From positions 1 through 39,805 of the forward strand of contig NVWM01000033.1 of the NCBI GenBank assembly GCA_002733665.1: a DNA stretch of 39,805 bases. Reading direction: 5' to 3'. Position 1 is the stretch's first letter. The number at the start of each line of letters is the position of its first letter. Positions 1 to 8,750 of this stretch are shown here, in pieces. Position numbers and translations under genes: made by a program. The notes below the pieces were generated by a model. The model saw only the letters and a list, made by a program, of their open reading frames with translations, had not been told where the DNA came from and ran no database searches. This stretch comes from Lutibacter sp. Lineage in GTDB: Bacteria; Bacteroidota; Bacteroidia; Flavobacteriales; Flavobacteriaceae.

Positions 1-1
1 A

Positions 2-967
2 ATTTTGTCAAAACGTGTAATTGAGGATGCAATTGAGAACACACGAACTTTAGACGGACAGTCAGATAAAAAGAATCCGCAAGATTTTGCACTTTGGAAA
101 CGTGCAGAAGCAGAACATATACAACGCTGGAATTCACCTTGGTCAGAAGGTTTTCCTGGATGGCACTTAGAGTGTACAGTAATGAGTACGAAATATTTAG
201 GTGAGCAGTTTGATATTCACGGAGGTGGAATGGACTTAAAATTTCCTCACCACGAATGTGAAATAGCACAAGCACAAGCCTGTAATCATAAAGCACCAGT
301 AAATTATTGGATGCATACCAATATGTTGAATTTGAATGGCAAGAAAATGTCAAAATCGACAGGAAATTCCATTTTACCAAGCGAAATCTACGAAGGTAAT
401 AATGAAGTTTTGTCAAAAGCATTCTCGCCAAGTGTCACACGGTTTTTTATGATGCAAGCACATTATTCAAGTGTCTTGGATTTGTCAAATGATGCACTTT
501 TAGCCGCAGAAAAAGGATTTTCAAAATTGATGGAAGCCGTAAAAGAGTTAAATAGTTTGAGTAGTTCAGAAGTATCAACAATTGATGTGAAAAGTTGGAA
601 GCAAAAATGTTACAACGCAATGAATGATGATTTTAATACGCCTATTTTAATTGCCAATTTGTTTGAGGGTACAAAATATATCAATCTAATAAAGGAAGGG
701 AAAGAAACTGTTTCTAGCGATGATTTAAAAGAATTAAAAACTACAATGGATACTTTTGTTTTTGATGTTTTAGGGTTAGAAAATTCTAAAGAAACAAGTC
801 AAGGAGAAACGAAACTTTCTGGAGTTGTAGAAATGCTTATCAAGATGCGAAAAGATGCAAGAGACAATAAAGATTGGGCGTTATCAGACAAGATCCGTGA
901 TGAATTATTTGCGTTAGGAATTCAGTTAAAAGATGGTAAGGGAGGCACAACATTTTCAGTTAGTTAA
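2..967 (+). CDS. cysS: Cysteinyl-tRNA synthetase, 5'-truncated by window edge
   Basis: Class I aminoacyl-tRNA synthetase that charges tRNA-Cys with cysteine in the cytoplasm. The open frame enters from the left edge, so the N-terminal Rossmann half with the HIGH motif is outside the window; about 320 residues of a family near 490 are visible. The zinc-site segments GWHLEC and PHHECEIAQ are present, followed by KMSKS in the phrase [12 protein letters not shown] and the DALR-type helical tail with a KIRDEL segment near the C-terminus. The TTG at position 5 is only the first start-like codon in the visible frame and should not be taken as the real start. The stop overlaps the yidD start (TAATG), implying co-transcription. 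The identification is firm. Confidence 0.96.
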   Translation: MLSKRVIEDAIENTRTLDGQSDKKNPQDFALWKRAEAEHIQRWNSPWSEGFPGWHLECTVMSTKYLGEQFDIHGGGMDLKFPHHECEIAQAQACNHKAPVNYWMHTNMLNLNGKKMSKSTGNSILPSEIYEGNNEVLSKAFSPSVTRFFMMQAHYSSVLDLSNDALLAAEKGFSKLMEAVKELNSLSSSEVSTIDVKSWKQKCYNAMNDDFNTPILIANLFEGTKYINLIKEGKETVSSDDLKELKTTMDTFVFDVLGLENSKETSQGETKLSGVVEMLIKMRKDARDNKDWALSDKIRDELFALGIQLKDGKGGTTFSVS

Positions 968-1224
968 TGATTCAAAAAATCACAAAAATTATTGCAATTC
1001 CGTTTATTTGGATTGTTCGCTTTTATCAAGCAGCAATATCTCCATACACACCTTCAGCATGTAGGTTTACACCAACATGTTCAAGTTATGCAGTTGAAGC
1101 TTTGCAAAAACACGGTCTTTTTTCAGGTGGATTTTTGGCTATAAAGCGTATTTTTAGTTGCCATCCTTGGGGAAAAAGCGGTTACGATCCAGTGCCAGAA
1201 AAGAAAAAGAAATCATCAGAATAA
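967..1224 (+). CDS. yidD: YidD, membrane protein insertion efficiency factor
   Basis: Small (85 aa) membrane-associated protein that in other bacteria assists YidC-dependent membrane insertion. The family signature is complete: an N-terminal hydrophobic/amphipathic stretch, FYQAAISP, then [14 protein letters not shown] with two cysteines, a third cysteine in FSCHPW, and the GYDPVP motif before a lysine-rich tail. Length is normal. The ATG shares its A with the cysS stop codon, so translation is probably coupled. The usual neighbours rpmH/rnpA/yidC are not here; cysS-yidD-lgt is instead an arrangement I recall from flavobacteria. A palindromic repeat follows the stop at 1230-1260. Confidence 0.94.
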   Translation: MIQKITKIIAIPFIWIVRFYQAAISPYTPSACRFTPTCSSYAVEALQKHGLFSGGFLAIKRIFSCHPWGKSGYDPVPEKKKKSSE

Positions 1225-1229
1225 AAACA

Positions 1230-1260
1230 ATGTCCCCTCGAGCGGAGTCGAGAGGTTATT
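1230..1260. repeat. Dispersed CTCGAG/GTCGAG palindrome, copy 1
   Basis: The core CCTCGAGCGGAGTCGAGAGG lies between yidD and lgt. Nearly the same sequence, with the same flanking ATGTC and GGTTATT, occurs in opposite orientation at 30702-30733, and a related copy lies at 30743-30780. It could fold into a short hairpin and may act as a weak terminator after yidD, but there is no T-run. Repeats of this kind are widespread between genes in flavobacteria. Confidence 0.7.
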
Positions 1261-1317
1261 CTTAATAAGAAAACATTAAAATAAAATAATATATTTACCA
1301 AAAAATAAAACGATACT

Positions 1318-2262
1318 ATGTTACAACTTGGAATAGATTGGAATCCTTCACCAGAAATATTTAGAATTGGTTCACTACCAATAAGATATTATGGACTTAT
1401 GTTTGTAGTTGCATTTTTATTGGGAATTAGAATAATGAAGAGAATCTATAAGAACGAAAGTGTTTCAGAAGATTATATAGATTCTTTGTTTATGTATGTT
1501 GTTCTTGCTACTTTGATTGGAGCTAGATTAGGTGAAGTTTTCTTTTATAGTTGGGATAGTTTTAAACATAAGCCATTAGAAATATTTTTGCCAATTGCAA
1601 AAGATGCAAATGGAACATTGTTTGGTTTTATTGAGGGTTATACTTTTACAGGTTTTACAGGTTTAGCGAGCCATGGAGCAGCTGTAGGTATTATTGTTGC
1701 AATGCTATTGTATCGTATAAAATATAAATATAAAAGTTTATTGTGGATACTTGATAGAATTGTAATTCCGGTTGCTTCAGGTGCGGCATTTGTTCGTTTG
1801 GGAAATTTGATGAATTCTGAGATTGTAGGTAAGGAAACGGGATCTAATTTCGGTTTTAGATTTATTAGAGATCATTTTTCAAAAAGAGACGCAATGACTA
1901 TTACAAATACCAATGATTATGAAAAGGCGTATGATTTAATAGGCAATAGCGTAAAATATAAACATTATTTAGCAGAAGTTCCATTAAGGTATCCAACTCA
2001 AATTTTTGAATCACTTAGTTATGTGTGTGTATTTTTGATTTTGTGGTTTGTTTATTGGAAAACAGAAAAGAAAGAAAAGCCAGGGTATTTGTTTGGGTTG
2101 TTTATGGTTTTATTATGGTCTGTACGATTTGTAATAGAGTTTTTTAAAGAATGGCAAGGAGGCTTAGAGACTATATTTATGGTAAACTTAAACACAGGCC
2201 AACTACTTAGTATTCCTATGATTTTAGTAGGATTATATTTCATGTTTAGAAAAACAAAATAA
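1318..2262 (+). CDS. lgt: Prolipoprotein diacylglyceryl transferase
   Basis: Inner-membrane enzyme that transfers diacylglycerol from phosphatidylglycerol to the lipobox cysteine, the first step of lipoprotein maturation. The 314-residue product has about seven hydrophobic segments. It begins with IGSLPIRYYGLM, contains ASHGAAVG (the HG segment around the catalytic region), and carries the Lgt signature as VRLGNLMNSEIVG, with Val where many homologues have Gly. The C-terminal RFVIEFFKEWQ matches the REPD/EFFRE region of the family. It is slightly longer than E. coli Lgt (291 aa) because of an insertion around residues 185-220. The start follows an A/T-rich leader without an SD. It would process the four lipoproteins encoded in this window. 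Confidence 0.95.
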   Translation: MLQLGIDWNPSPEIFRIGSLPIRYYGLMFVVAFLLGIRIMKRIYKNESVSEDYIDSLFMYVVLATLIGARLGEVFFYSWDSFKHKPLEIFLPIAKDANGTLFGFIEGYTFTGFTGLASHGAAVGIIVAMLLYRIKYKYKSLLWILDRIVIPVASGAAFVRLGNLMNSEIVGKETGSNFGFRFIRDHFSKRDAMTITNTNDYEKAYDLIGNSVKYKHYLAEVPLRYPTQIFESLSYVCVFLILWFVYWKTEKKEKPGYLFGLFMVLLWSVRFVIEFFKEWQGGLETIFMVNLNTGQLLSIPMILVGLYFMFRKTK

Positions 2263-2371
2263 ATTTATCAACATAATACGCTATTTTTCAGCCAATTAAA
2301 CGCTTTAATAATATTATAGGAGTGTTTGCGTTTTTTTTGGTAAAAAACTTAATTTTTTGTTAAAAAAAGCA

Positions 2372-2379
2372 TATTTTTG
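2372..2379 (+). promoter_or_regulatory. -7 box TATTTTTG upstream of the TonB receptor operon
   Basis: TATTTTTG fits the Bacteroidota TAnnTTTG element and sits 38 nt before the receptor ATG. No -33 TTTG is found at the usual 19-nt spacing; the nearest TTG is 12 nt upstream. The 155-bp gap after lgt otherwise contains only A/T-rich sequence. Transcription from here would cover the receptor and the three lipoprotein genes. Confidence 0.5.
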
Positions 2380-2417
2380 CGAGATACTAATTTAAACAAT
2401 TAAACAATTAAATAATT

Positions 2418-5246
2418 ATGAAATTAAAAATTTACTTTTTAACTATGTTATTTTTTGTATCACTTACAACATTAGCCCAATCTTATGAGGTTAGTGGAGT
2501 TGTTACAGATGATAGCAATGACCCTTTACCAGCAGTTTCTGTTAGTGTAAAAGGAGATGCAAGCGGAACATCTTCCGACTTTGATGGTAAATACTCATTG
2601 AGTGTTTCACAAGGCGATGTTTTAGTCTATTCTTATGTGGGATTTAACTCTAAAGAAGTTACTATGGATGGATCTTCAACAGTTAATGTTGTTTTAACAT
2701 CAGGAGTTGCTTTAGATGAAATCGTTGTTGTAGGTTCAAGAAATGCAAACAGAACAGCAGTTGACACACCAGTGCCAGTTGATGTTATTGATATTTCAGA
2801 ATTGATATCTACAGGGCCACAAGTAAACTTAAATCAAATATTAAATTATGTTGCACCTTCATTTGCATCAAACACACAAACAATTTCTGATGGAACAGAT
2901 CATATTGATCCAGCTTCATTAAGAGGTCTTGGTCCTGACCAAGTATTAGTGTTGATTAATGGGAAAAGAAGACATACAACATCATTGGTGAATGTTAATG
3001 GTACAGTAGGTAGAGGTTCAGTAGGAACTGATTTAAACTCAATTCCAGCTGCATCAATTGCTCGTGTAGAGGTACTTAGAGATGGTGCTTCGGCACAATA
3101 TGGTTCTGATGCTATTGCAGGTGTTATTAATATTGTATTAAAAAAGAATACAAACGAACTTACTGTAAATGTTACTGCAGGAGCAAATTTCTCTTCAAAT
3201 GCTAATAGCCTTAAAGGTGGAGTAGATGGAGAAACAATTAATACAAGTGTTAATTACGGTATTGATTTAGGAGAAAATGGAGGGTATATTAACTTTACTG
3301 GAGATTTAGAAACAAGAGAACCAACCAATAGAATGGGAAGTTTTACTGGGATGATATTTCATGGGTATAATGCTATACAAAGAGTCGCTGCAGCAAGTGG
3401 AGCAAATGTAGATGATTTATCTTTTGCTGAAACTCAATTTTTTGCACAAGGAGTTAATCATTTTACACCACAACTTCAAAGTGCTATAGCTAGTGCAACT
3501 TCACAAGATGAGATTGTAGCATTATTATCAAATAGTGGAGGACCAATTGATTTTACAGAAGCTGAACTTTCTGCAAGAGGTCAAACTCGTGATGACTATA
3601 ACATGAGAGTTGGTCAGTCAAAATTAAGAGCTGGAAAGTTTATGGCTAATCTATCTTTACCAATTGGTGATAATGGATCAGAATTATATGCGTTTGGAGG
3701 TATTAGTTACAGAAAAGGTAATGCTGCTGGTTTTTATAGATTACCACATCAAACAAGATCTTACTCTAACGTAAATCCAAATGGTTTCTTACCAAATATT
3801 AATTCAGACATTAAAGATAAGTCTTTTGCAGTTGGAATTAAAGGTAAAGCAGGAGATTGGGATGTAGATTTTAGTAATACTTTTGGTCAAAACAGTTTTG
3901 ACTTTACAGTATCTAATTCATTCAATGCATCACAAGGTACAGCATCAGCTACAAGTTTTAGCGCTGGTGGATTTGCATTCTCACAAAACACAACAAATTT
4001 AGATTTTTCTAAATTCTTTGAAGATAAGTGGGAAGGTTTAAATGTTGCATTTGGAGCAGAATTTAGAGTAGAAAACTACCAAATTTTAGAAGGTGAAGAA
4101 TCATCTTATACAAATTATAATCATGCACCAGACTTTTTTGGAAGATCTTATCCAGGAGGAGCACAAGTTTTTCCAGGTTTTAGACCAGAAAATGCACTTT
4201 CTGAATTCAGAAACAGTATGGCAGGATATTTAGATTTAGATGCTGAGTTTTCTTCTAAATTTATGATGACTGGAGCATTGAGATATGAAAATTATAGTGA
4301 TTTTGGTGGGACATTAAATTTTAAAGTTGCATCTCGTTTTAAAGTTAGTGAAAACTTTAATTTACGTAGTGCAGTAAGTACAGGGTTTAGAGCACCATCG
4401 TTACACCAATTATATTATAACGCTACAGCAACTCAATTTGATGACAATGGTATTCCTCAAGAAGTTGGAACATTTTCTAATGATAGTCGAGTAGCACAAG
4501 AATTAGGTATTCCTAAACTTAAGCAAGAAGAGTCTGCAAGTGCAAGTATTGGATTTACAGCAACATTGCCAGAATCTAATATTAAAATAGCAATTGATGG
4601 TTACTTCATTGCAATAGAAGATAGAGTTACTTTAACAGATACGTTCTCAGCAAGTTCTCCTGAATTAGTTGAAGCTTTTGAAAGAGCTGGAGCTGGTAAA
4701 GCAGCATTATTTGCTAATGCAATTGATACTGAGTCTAAAGGATTAGATATTGTAATTACTCATAAAGCAACTGTAAATGATGTAAGAATTAAAACTGATT
4801 TATCTGGAACATTTGCACAAACAAGACAAGTTGATGATATTCATGCTTCTCAAATTTTAGTAAATGGAGGACAGTTAAATAGTTATTTTAGTAATAATTC
4901 AAGAACTTATTTAGAAGACGCTACAGTAAATACTAAGATTAATTTATCAAATACAATTTCTTTTGATAAATGGAATATTTTCTTTAGAAACGTTTATTTT
5001 GGAGATGTTACAAGTACAACAGGTCAGGTATTTGCACCAAGAACTGTAACAGATTTGTCTGTTGCGTATGACTATAATGATGATGTAACATTTACTGTAG
5101 GAGCAAATAACTTAATGGATGTTTATCCAGATGAGAATTTCTCAGGAAATAACAGTAGTGGAAGATTTGTTTACTCACGTAGAGCTCAACAGTTTGGGAC
5201 TAACGGTAGATTCCTTTTTGCAAGATTAAGTATCAATTTAAAATAA
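2418..5246 (+). CDS. TonB-dependent outer-membrane receptor with CarboxypepD_reg-like N-domain
   Basis: Outer-membrane active transporter of 942 aa. Order of parts: signal peptide about 1-20 (ends LTTLAQ); carboxypeptidase-D regulatory-like beta-sandwich about 24-97 (VSGVVTDDSNDPLPAVSVSV, DGKYSLSV, LVYSYVGF); a TonB-box-like DEIVVVGSR near 101-109; plug about 115-240 with SLRGLGPDQVLVLINGKRRH and IPAASIARVEVLRDGASAQYG followed by DAIAGVINIVLK; then a 22-strand-type barrel ending in an aromatic/hydrophobic strand (FLFARLSINLK). The substrate cannot be read from the sequence. No SusD homologue follows; instead three lipoproteins are encoded 20-45 bp apart on the same strand, so they are likely partners. 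The family assignment is firm and the ligand unknown. Confidence 0.93.
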   Translation: MKLKIYFLTMLFFVSLTTLAQSYEVSGVVTDDSNDPLPAVSVSVKGDASGTSSDFDGKYSLSVSQGDVLVYSYVGFNSKEVTMDGSSTVNVVLTSGVALDEIVVVGSRNANRTAVDTPVPVDVIDISELISTGPQVNLNQILNYVAPSFASNTQTISDGTDHIDPASLRGLGPDQVLVLINGKRRHTTSLVNVNGTVGRGSVGTDLNSIPAASIARVEVLRDGASAQYGSDAIAGVINIVLKKNTNELTVNVTAGANFSSNANSLKGGVDGETINTSVNYGIDLGENGGYINFTGDLETREPTNRMGSFTGMIFHGYNAIQRVAAASGANVDDLSFAETQFFAQGVNHFTPQLQSAIASATSQDEIVALLSNSGGPIDFTEAELSARGQTRDDYNMRVGQSKLRAGKFMANLSLPIGDNGSELYAFGGISYRKGNAAGFYRLPHQTRSYSNVNPNGFLPNINSDIKDKSFAVGIKGKAGDWDVDFSNTFGQNSFDFTVSNSFNASQGTASATSFSAGGFAFSQNTTNLDFSKFFEDKWEGLNVAFGAEFRVENYQILEGEESSYTNYNHAPDFFGRSYPGGAQVFPGFRPENALSEFRNSMAGYLDLDAEFSSKFMMTGALRYENYSDFGGTLNFKVASRFKVSENFNLRSAVSTGFRAPSLHQLYYNATATQFDDNGIPQEVGTFSNDSRVAQELGIPKLKQEESASASIGFTATLPESNIKIAIDGYFIAIEDRVTLTDTFSASSPELVEAFERAGAGKAALFANAIDTESKGLDIVITHKATVNDVRIKTDLSGTFAQTRQVDDIHASQILVNGGQLNSYFSNNSRTYLEDATVNTKINLSNTISFDKWNIFFRNVYFGDVTSTTGQVFAPRTVTDLSVAYDYNDDVTFTVGANNLMDVYPDENFSGNNSSGRFVYSRRAQQFGTNGRFLFARLSINLK

Positions 5247-5266
5247 AATATAATAAAATATAAATT

Positions 5267-6034
5267 ATGAAAAACATAAAATTTATACCATTATTTTTAA
5301 TAGCATTTTCAATGATAATTTCATCATGTGCTATTGATGATGATGATGCAATAATACCTGTTGGAAACAATGTAACTGCTTCATTAGATAAAACAGGAGA
5401 AATATATGCTTTTGCAGGTACTGATATTAATGTTGGTTTTGTTTTATCAAGAACAATAAGTAATCCTACACTTTTCTCTTACACTTTAAATGGTGTTGAA
5501 AATTCAGTTAATTTGGCTATAGGTGCTCAATCTGTTTCTATAACAATACCTAATGTTGTTGGAGAAACTAATACTATTGTCCTTACAGAAGCGTCTGCTT
5601 TGACTAACGATATTGTTTCAGTTGGTACTACAAATACTTCTGTTACATTTATTGGTGTACCAGCAATTAACCCAAATGCTTTATCGGTAGTAATGACTTG
5701 GAGTAATATGGATCAAAATGATTTGGATTTATGGATAACTGATGAGCCACCTACAACTGGTTTTGTAACAAGTCAATCTGTTACACCTAGTGAAGATGTT
5801 TCTTTTGCTAATACTTTTCCAGATGCAACATATAATATTTTGCCAAGAGTATGGTCTGCAGCAGATGCATCAGTAGATGTTAAAATGATTTTAGTACATC
5901 CAAATGGAACTGTTGAAATTTTTGAAGATTCTGTAGCAGGAGATACTCCACAGGCATTTTACTATATGATAAAAATGGATAAAGTAGGCGATGTTTATAC
6001 TACTACTCAAGTTCCAACTGTATCAGTATTTTAA
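5267..6034 (+). CDS. Putative surface lipoprotein 1 of the receptor operon
   Basis: I do not recognise a named family. The 255-aa product has a type II signal peptide with lipobox ISSC (Cys21), followed by AIDDDDA. An acidic run just after the cysteine resembles the lipoprotein export signal of Bacteroidota, so surface exposure is likely (inference). The rest is beta-rich and Ser/Thr/Val-rich. The segment from about residue 145 to the end (NDLDLWI at ~150, HPNGTVEIFED at ~211, VGDVYTTTQ near the end) matches the C-terminal part of lipoprotein 3 (6839-7723), so the two are paralogous there. It starts 20 bp after the receptor stop and is probably co-transcribed. A ligand-capturing or accessory role is inference from context. 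Confidence 0.85.
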   Translation: MKNIKFIPLFLIAFSMIISSCAIDDDDAIIPVGNNVTASLDKTGEIYAFAGTDINVGFVLSRTISNPTLFSYTLNGVENSVNLAIGAQSVSITIPNVVGETNTIVLTEASALTNDIVSVGTTNTSVTFIGVPAINPNALSVVMTWSNMDQNDLDLWITDEPPTTGFVTSQSVTPSEDVSFANTFPDATYNILPRVWSAADASVDVKMILVHPNGTVEIFEDSVAGDTPQAFYYMIKMDKVGDVYTTTQVPTVSVF

Positions 6035-6066
6035 TAAACAAAATCTAAAAATTTAAATAACAAATT

Positions 6067-6795
6067 ATGAAAAATAATAAAATATATTTAATAACTTTAT
6101 TTATAGCACTTGGCTTTATAGTTAATTCTTGTGATGTAAATACTGAAGAATATAAAGCGGTTTCGCCAGTTGATTCTTTTGTATCAACATCAGCGTCAGT
6201 GATTGTTGATTCTGACAATGTTACATTTGAGGTTATTGTTGCAGCTTCAGAAGCATATACTGCTGACCGTTCTGTACCAATTGAAATAGGTAGTGCTTCA
6301 ACAGGAAGTGGACTAGATTATAATTTTAGCGGTAATGTAGATATTCCTGCAGGTCAACTTACAGGTTCTACTACGATAAAATTTAATTATGATCCAATAA
6401 CTCCTAATAATGAAAGAGAACTTGTTCTTAGACTAGTATCAACATCTGAAGAAATTACAATTTCATATACAAAACCAGTGATTTTTTATGATATTGAATT
6501 AACTATTAATTTTGATAATTTTCCAACAGAAACAAGTTGGGAGATAACGGATTCATCAAGTTCAGTTGTTGCTACATCAGGAGGTACATATCCTGGAGGA
6601 TCTACTGTTTTAAATGAAACTATCTCACTTGTAGAAGGTGATTACACTTTTACAATATATGATGCTTTTGGAGATGGATTATGTTGTAGTTGGGGTATCG
6701 GTAATTATGAATTAATCGAAGTTGCTGGAGGAACTACTCTTGCTGCAGGAGCATCTTTTGGTGCATCTGAAGCAACTGCATTTTCTTTACCATAA
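6067..6795 (+). CDS. Putative surface lipoprotein 2 of the receptor operon
   Basis: A 242-aa lipoprotein of no named family. The signal peptide ends with the lipobox VNSC (Cys22), followed by DVNTEE. Residues ~35-145 look like a beta-sandwich (FVSTSASVIVDSDNVTFEV, then VPIEIGSASTGSGLDY and NNERELVLRLVS), recalling Calx-beta or other extracellular Ig-like domains. The C-terminal part (~150-242) holds TSWEITDSSSSVVATSGG and YDAFGDGLCCSWGIGNYEL (~198-216), a Gly/Asp/Cys motif that I recall from secreted proteins of Bacteroidota. The adjacent cysteines could form a vicinal disulfide or bind metal (inference). It differs from lipoproteins 1 and 3. The gap to the preceding gene is 32 bp. Confidence 0.82.
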   Translation: MKNNKIYLITLFIALGFIVNSCDVNTEEYKAVSPVDSFVSTSASVIVDSDNVTFEVIVAASEAYTADRSVPIEIGSASTGSGLDYNFSGNVDIPAGQLTGSTTIKFNYDPITPNNERELVLRLVSTSEEITISYTKPVIFYDIELTINFDNFPTETSWEITDSSSSVVATSGGTYPGGSTVLNETISLVEGDYTFTIYDAFGDGLCCSWGIGNYELIEVAGGTTLAAGASFGASEATAFSLP

Positions 6796-6838
6796 GTTTG
6801 AAGACTTTTAAGAATGTTTAACTTTTAAATAATAAAAA

Positions 6839-7723
6839 ATGAAAATAAATAAATATATAGCTATACTGGCAGTTACATTATTTTTCGCATCATGTGAAAG
6901 AGATGATGACACAGCTGTAGCGATACAAACAAGTAATATACAAGTAATTGTAGAACCTTTTGCTACTATTTCTGCTACTGACATTATTGGGCAAATAGGA
7001 CCTAACACTGCAGAAATTGATTTTGGGTTTAGATTAACTGAATTTTCTACTACTTATTTCGGTTCAGATGTAGTTATTACATTTGATGGAAATGAATATA
7101 CAATTAGTCCTGTATTAGATAGTAATGGTATTTTAGTGCCAGGAACTGATGAAGTAGTTGTTGGACCAACGATGGTTGGTTTTGATATATCTCCTACTGG
7201 ATCAATTCCTTTTAATGGATTAGTTTCTGTATCTCAAATTGATTTGAGTGATACAGTCTTTGATTTGGAGGTTCTTAATAGACCAAATGATTTAGTTCTT
7301 TTAAAAGGAGAGGGAGGATCATTAGACGTCATTACAACTGTTTATGGTCAATTGCCACCTGTAACTGCTGGTCAAGTAAACTTCTTATTTGATTGGAGTC
7401 CAAATGATGATGCAGGAAATGATTTAGATTTAAGACTTAGAATGATGCCTGGAGATATTGGTATTGATTATTCTGGTTCAGTTTCTAATTATGAAGATAC
7501 TGCTTTAGCAGATGGAGATGCAGATGGAATGTATCAAGTTAAAGCTGATGCATGGTCAACAATTGGAGGAACAATTTCTGGAATCTTGTTTGCAATGCAT
7601 CCTGATGGAACATTAGAAGTTTTTGAAACAGATTTAACAGGAATTTCTTCTGGAGGAGTATCAGCAGAAGTAGTGTTAGTAAATATAGTTAAAGCTGGAA
7701 GTACATATACTTTATCTCAATAG
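6839..7723 (+). CDS. Putative surface lipoprotein 3, paralogous to lipoprotein 1
   Basis: A 294-aa lipoprotein: signal peptide, lipobox FASC (Cys19), then ERDDD, again an acidic stretch like a Bacteroidota surface-export signal. The body is beta-rich, Asp/Gly/Thr-rich and has no further cysteines that I can see. Its C-terminal ~100 residues (NDLDLRL at ~194, HPDGTLEVFE at ~254, VKAGSTYTLSQ at the end) parallel lipoprotein 1, suggesting duplication and divergence inside the operon, with the N-terminal half differing. It is the last gene before the strong hairpin at 7744-7773. Function is unknown; partnership with the receptor is inferred only from the operon. Confidence 0.84.
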   Translation: MKINKYIAILAVTLFFASCERDDDTAVAIQTSNIQVIVEPFATISATDIIGQIGPNTAEIDFGFRLTEFSTTYFGSDVVITFDGNEYTISPVLDSNGILVPGTDEVVVGPTMVGFDISPTGSIPFNGLVSVSQIDLSDTVFDLEVLNRPNDLVLLKGEGGSLDVITTVYGQLPPVTAGQVNFLFDWSPNDDAGNDLDLRLRMMPGDIGIDYSGSVSNYEDTALADGDADGMYQVKADAWSTIGGTISGILFAMHPDGTLEVFETDLTGISSGGVSAEVVLVNIVKAGSTYTLSQ

Positions 7724-7743
7724 ATAAAAATTATATAAAATTT

Positions 7744-7775
7744 AAAAAGCCACTGAATTTTCAGTGGCTTTTTTT
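7744..7775. terminator. Bidirectional intrinsic terminator
   Basis: A 14-bp perfect stem, AAAAAGCCACTGAA paired with TTCAGTGGCTTTTT, has a 2-nt loop and U-tracts on both sides. It ends the receptor-lipoprotein operon on the plus strand. On the minus strand it follows directly after the restored stop codon (7774-7776) of the frameshifted gene. Confidence 0.93.
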
Positions 7776-8558
7776 AGTTCTTTATTCTTAGATAATCAAT
7801 ACTCTCTTCGGTAAGAATATCGATAAGTTTCATAATTTTATTTTGTTTATATAATTTATTTATATTTCTATACTCACAATAAGTAATAAAATGATAAATC
7901 TTATTTTTTGGTATTTTTAATTCATTTGTAAAGAATTCTTGTCCAAATTCATAAATTAATTTATTTGGAAAGCTCTTTTTAGCCCTTAATTCACGTCTTA
8001 ATATATTTTCGTTGTCTTTGATTGGAATTCAACAGAACCTCCTCCACTCATTTGTATTGGGTTCACATCGTTCATGACAGGTTTTTCAAAGTTTGTTTCT
8101 ACTATATACTCACTTGGCACCTCTTTTGAAATTGCAATAATTTCAGCAATCAAATCATGTTTCTTGGTAATTGTATCGTTTGTATTACTGATTGCATCAG
8201 TAAATAAACTTCCTGTTAAACTATGATTTTTAATAGTTACCGTATTTAGATAATTTGTCATTGATTTAAGTTCAACAATTATAATACCTTGCTTTATATG
8301 CATATTAGTAATTATTGTTATTTTAGTTTGATATTCTAAATGCGATATTTTTAAGGTGTCATTTTTCTTAACCAATATTTTAAATTCACCTATATCATTA
8401 CTTGTTTCGCCATAGTTTGTAGTTATATTATGTATATGGACGTTGCTAATAGGTGTATCAATAAATGTAATTTTTCCATTAATTGTGGTTCGTTGATCTT
8501 GTGAAAATCCGAAGTGAAAGAAAAGAATGGTTAAAATTAGAGTTAATAGTTGTTTCAT
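7774..8558 (-). pseudogene. Carboxypeptidase-D-regulatory-like protein, single-base frameshift
   Basis: The uninterrupted frame runs only from 8558 to a stop at 7998-8000 (186 aa): signal peptide (ILFFHFGFSQ), CarboxypepD_reg-like domain (INGKITFIDTPISNVHI, then GEFKILVKKNDTLKISHLEY) and a linker ending GGGSVEF. In the +1 frame from about 8029 the reading continues PIKDNENILRRELRAKK, then PNKLIYEFGQEFFTNELKI, then YHFITYCEYRN, and stops at 7774-7776 beside the terminator. That tail matches what I recall of a ~260-aa flavobacterial family, with a tail of the type EFFTNELKIP...YLEYC. Restoring one base in GGAATTCAAC (plus strand, 8025-8034) gives 261 codons of the expected layout. It is either a real disruption or a sequencing error. 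Role unknown; probably envelope. Confidence 0.85.
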
Positions 8559-8750
8559 TTCTACAAATAAAGAGTTTGGATTGCTAAAATTATATTAAAG
8601 CATTTATAAAATTTTGTTAAAAGCGTATTTTTAGATTACATTTGATAAAACTTATTTTTTGATGAATCGAGCATGTCAAAATCATTATCACGCAAGGAAA
8701 ATGATTACTAGCGAACACATGTGACAGTTAAAAATAATAGAAATGAACAC

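Noticed and set aside
2418-6034. SusC/SusD glycan-uptake pair
   Set aside because: The receptor has the N-terminal domain seen in SusC, but the following lipoproteins are too short (242-294 aa) and beta-rich, unlike the ~500-aa helical SusD family; no glycan enzymes are nearby.
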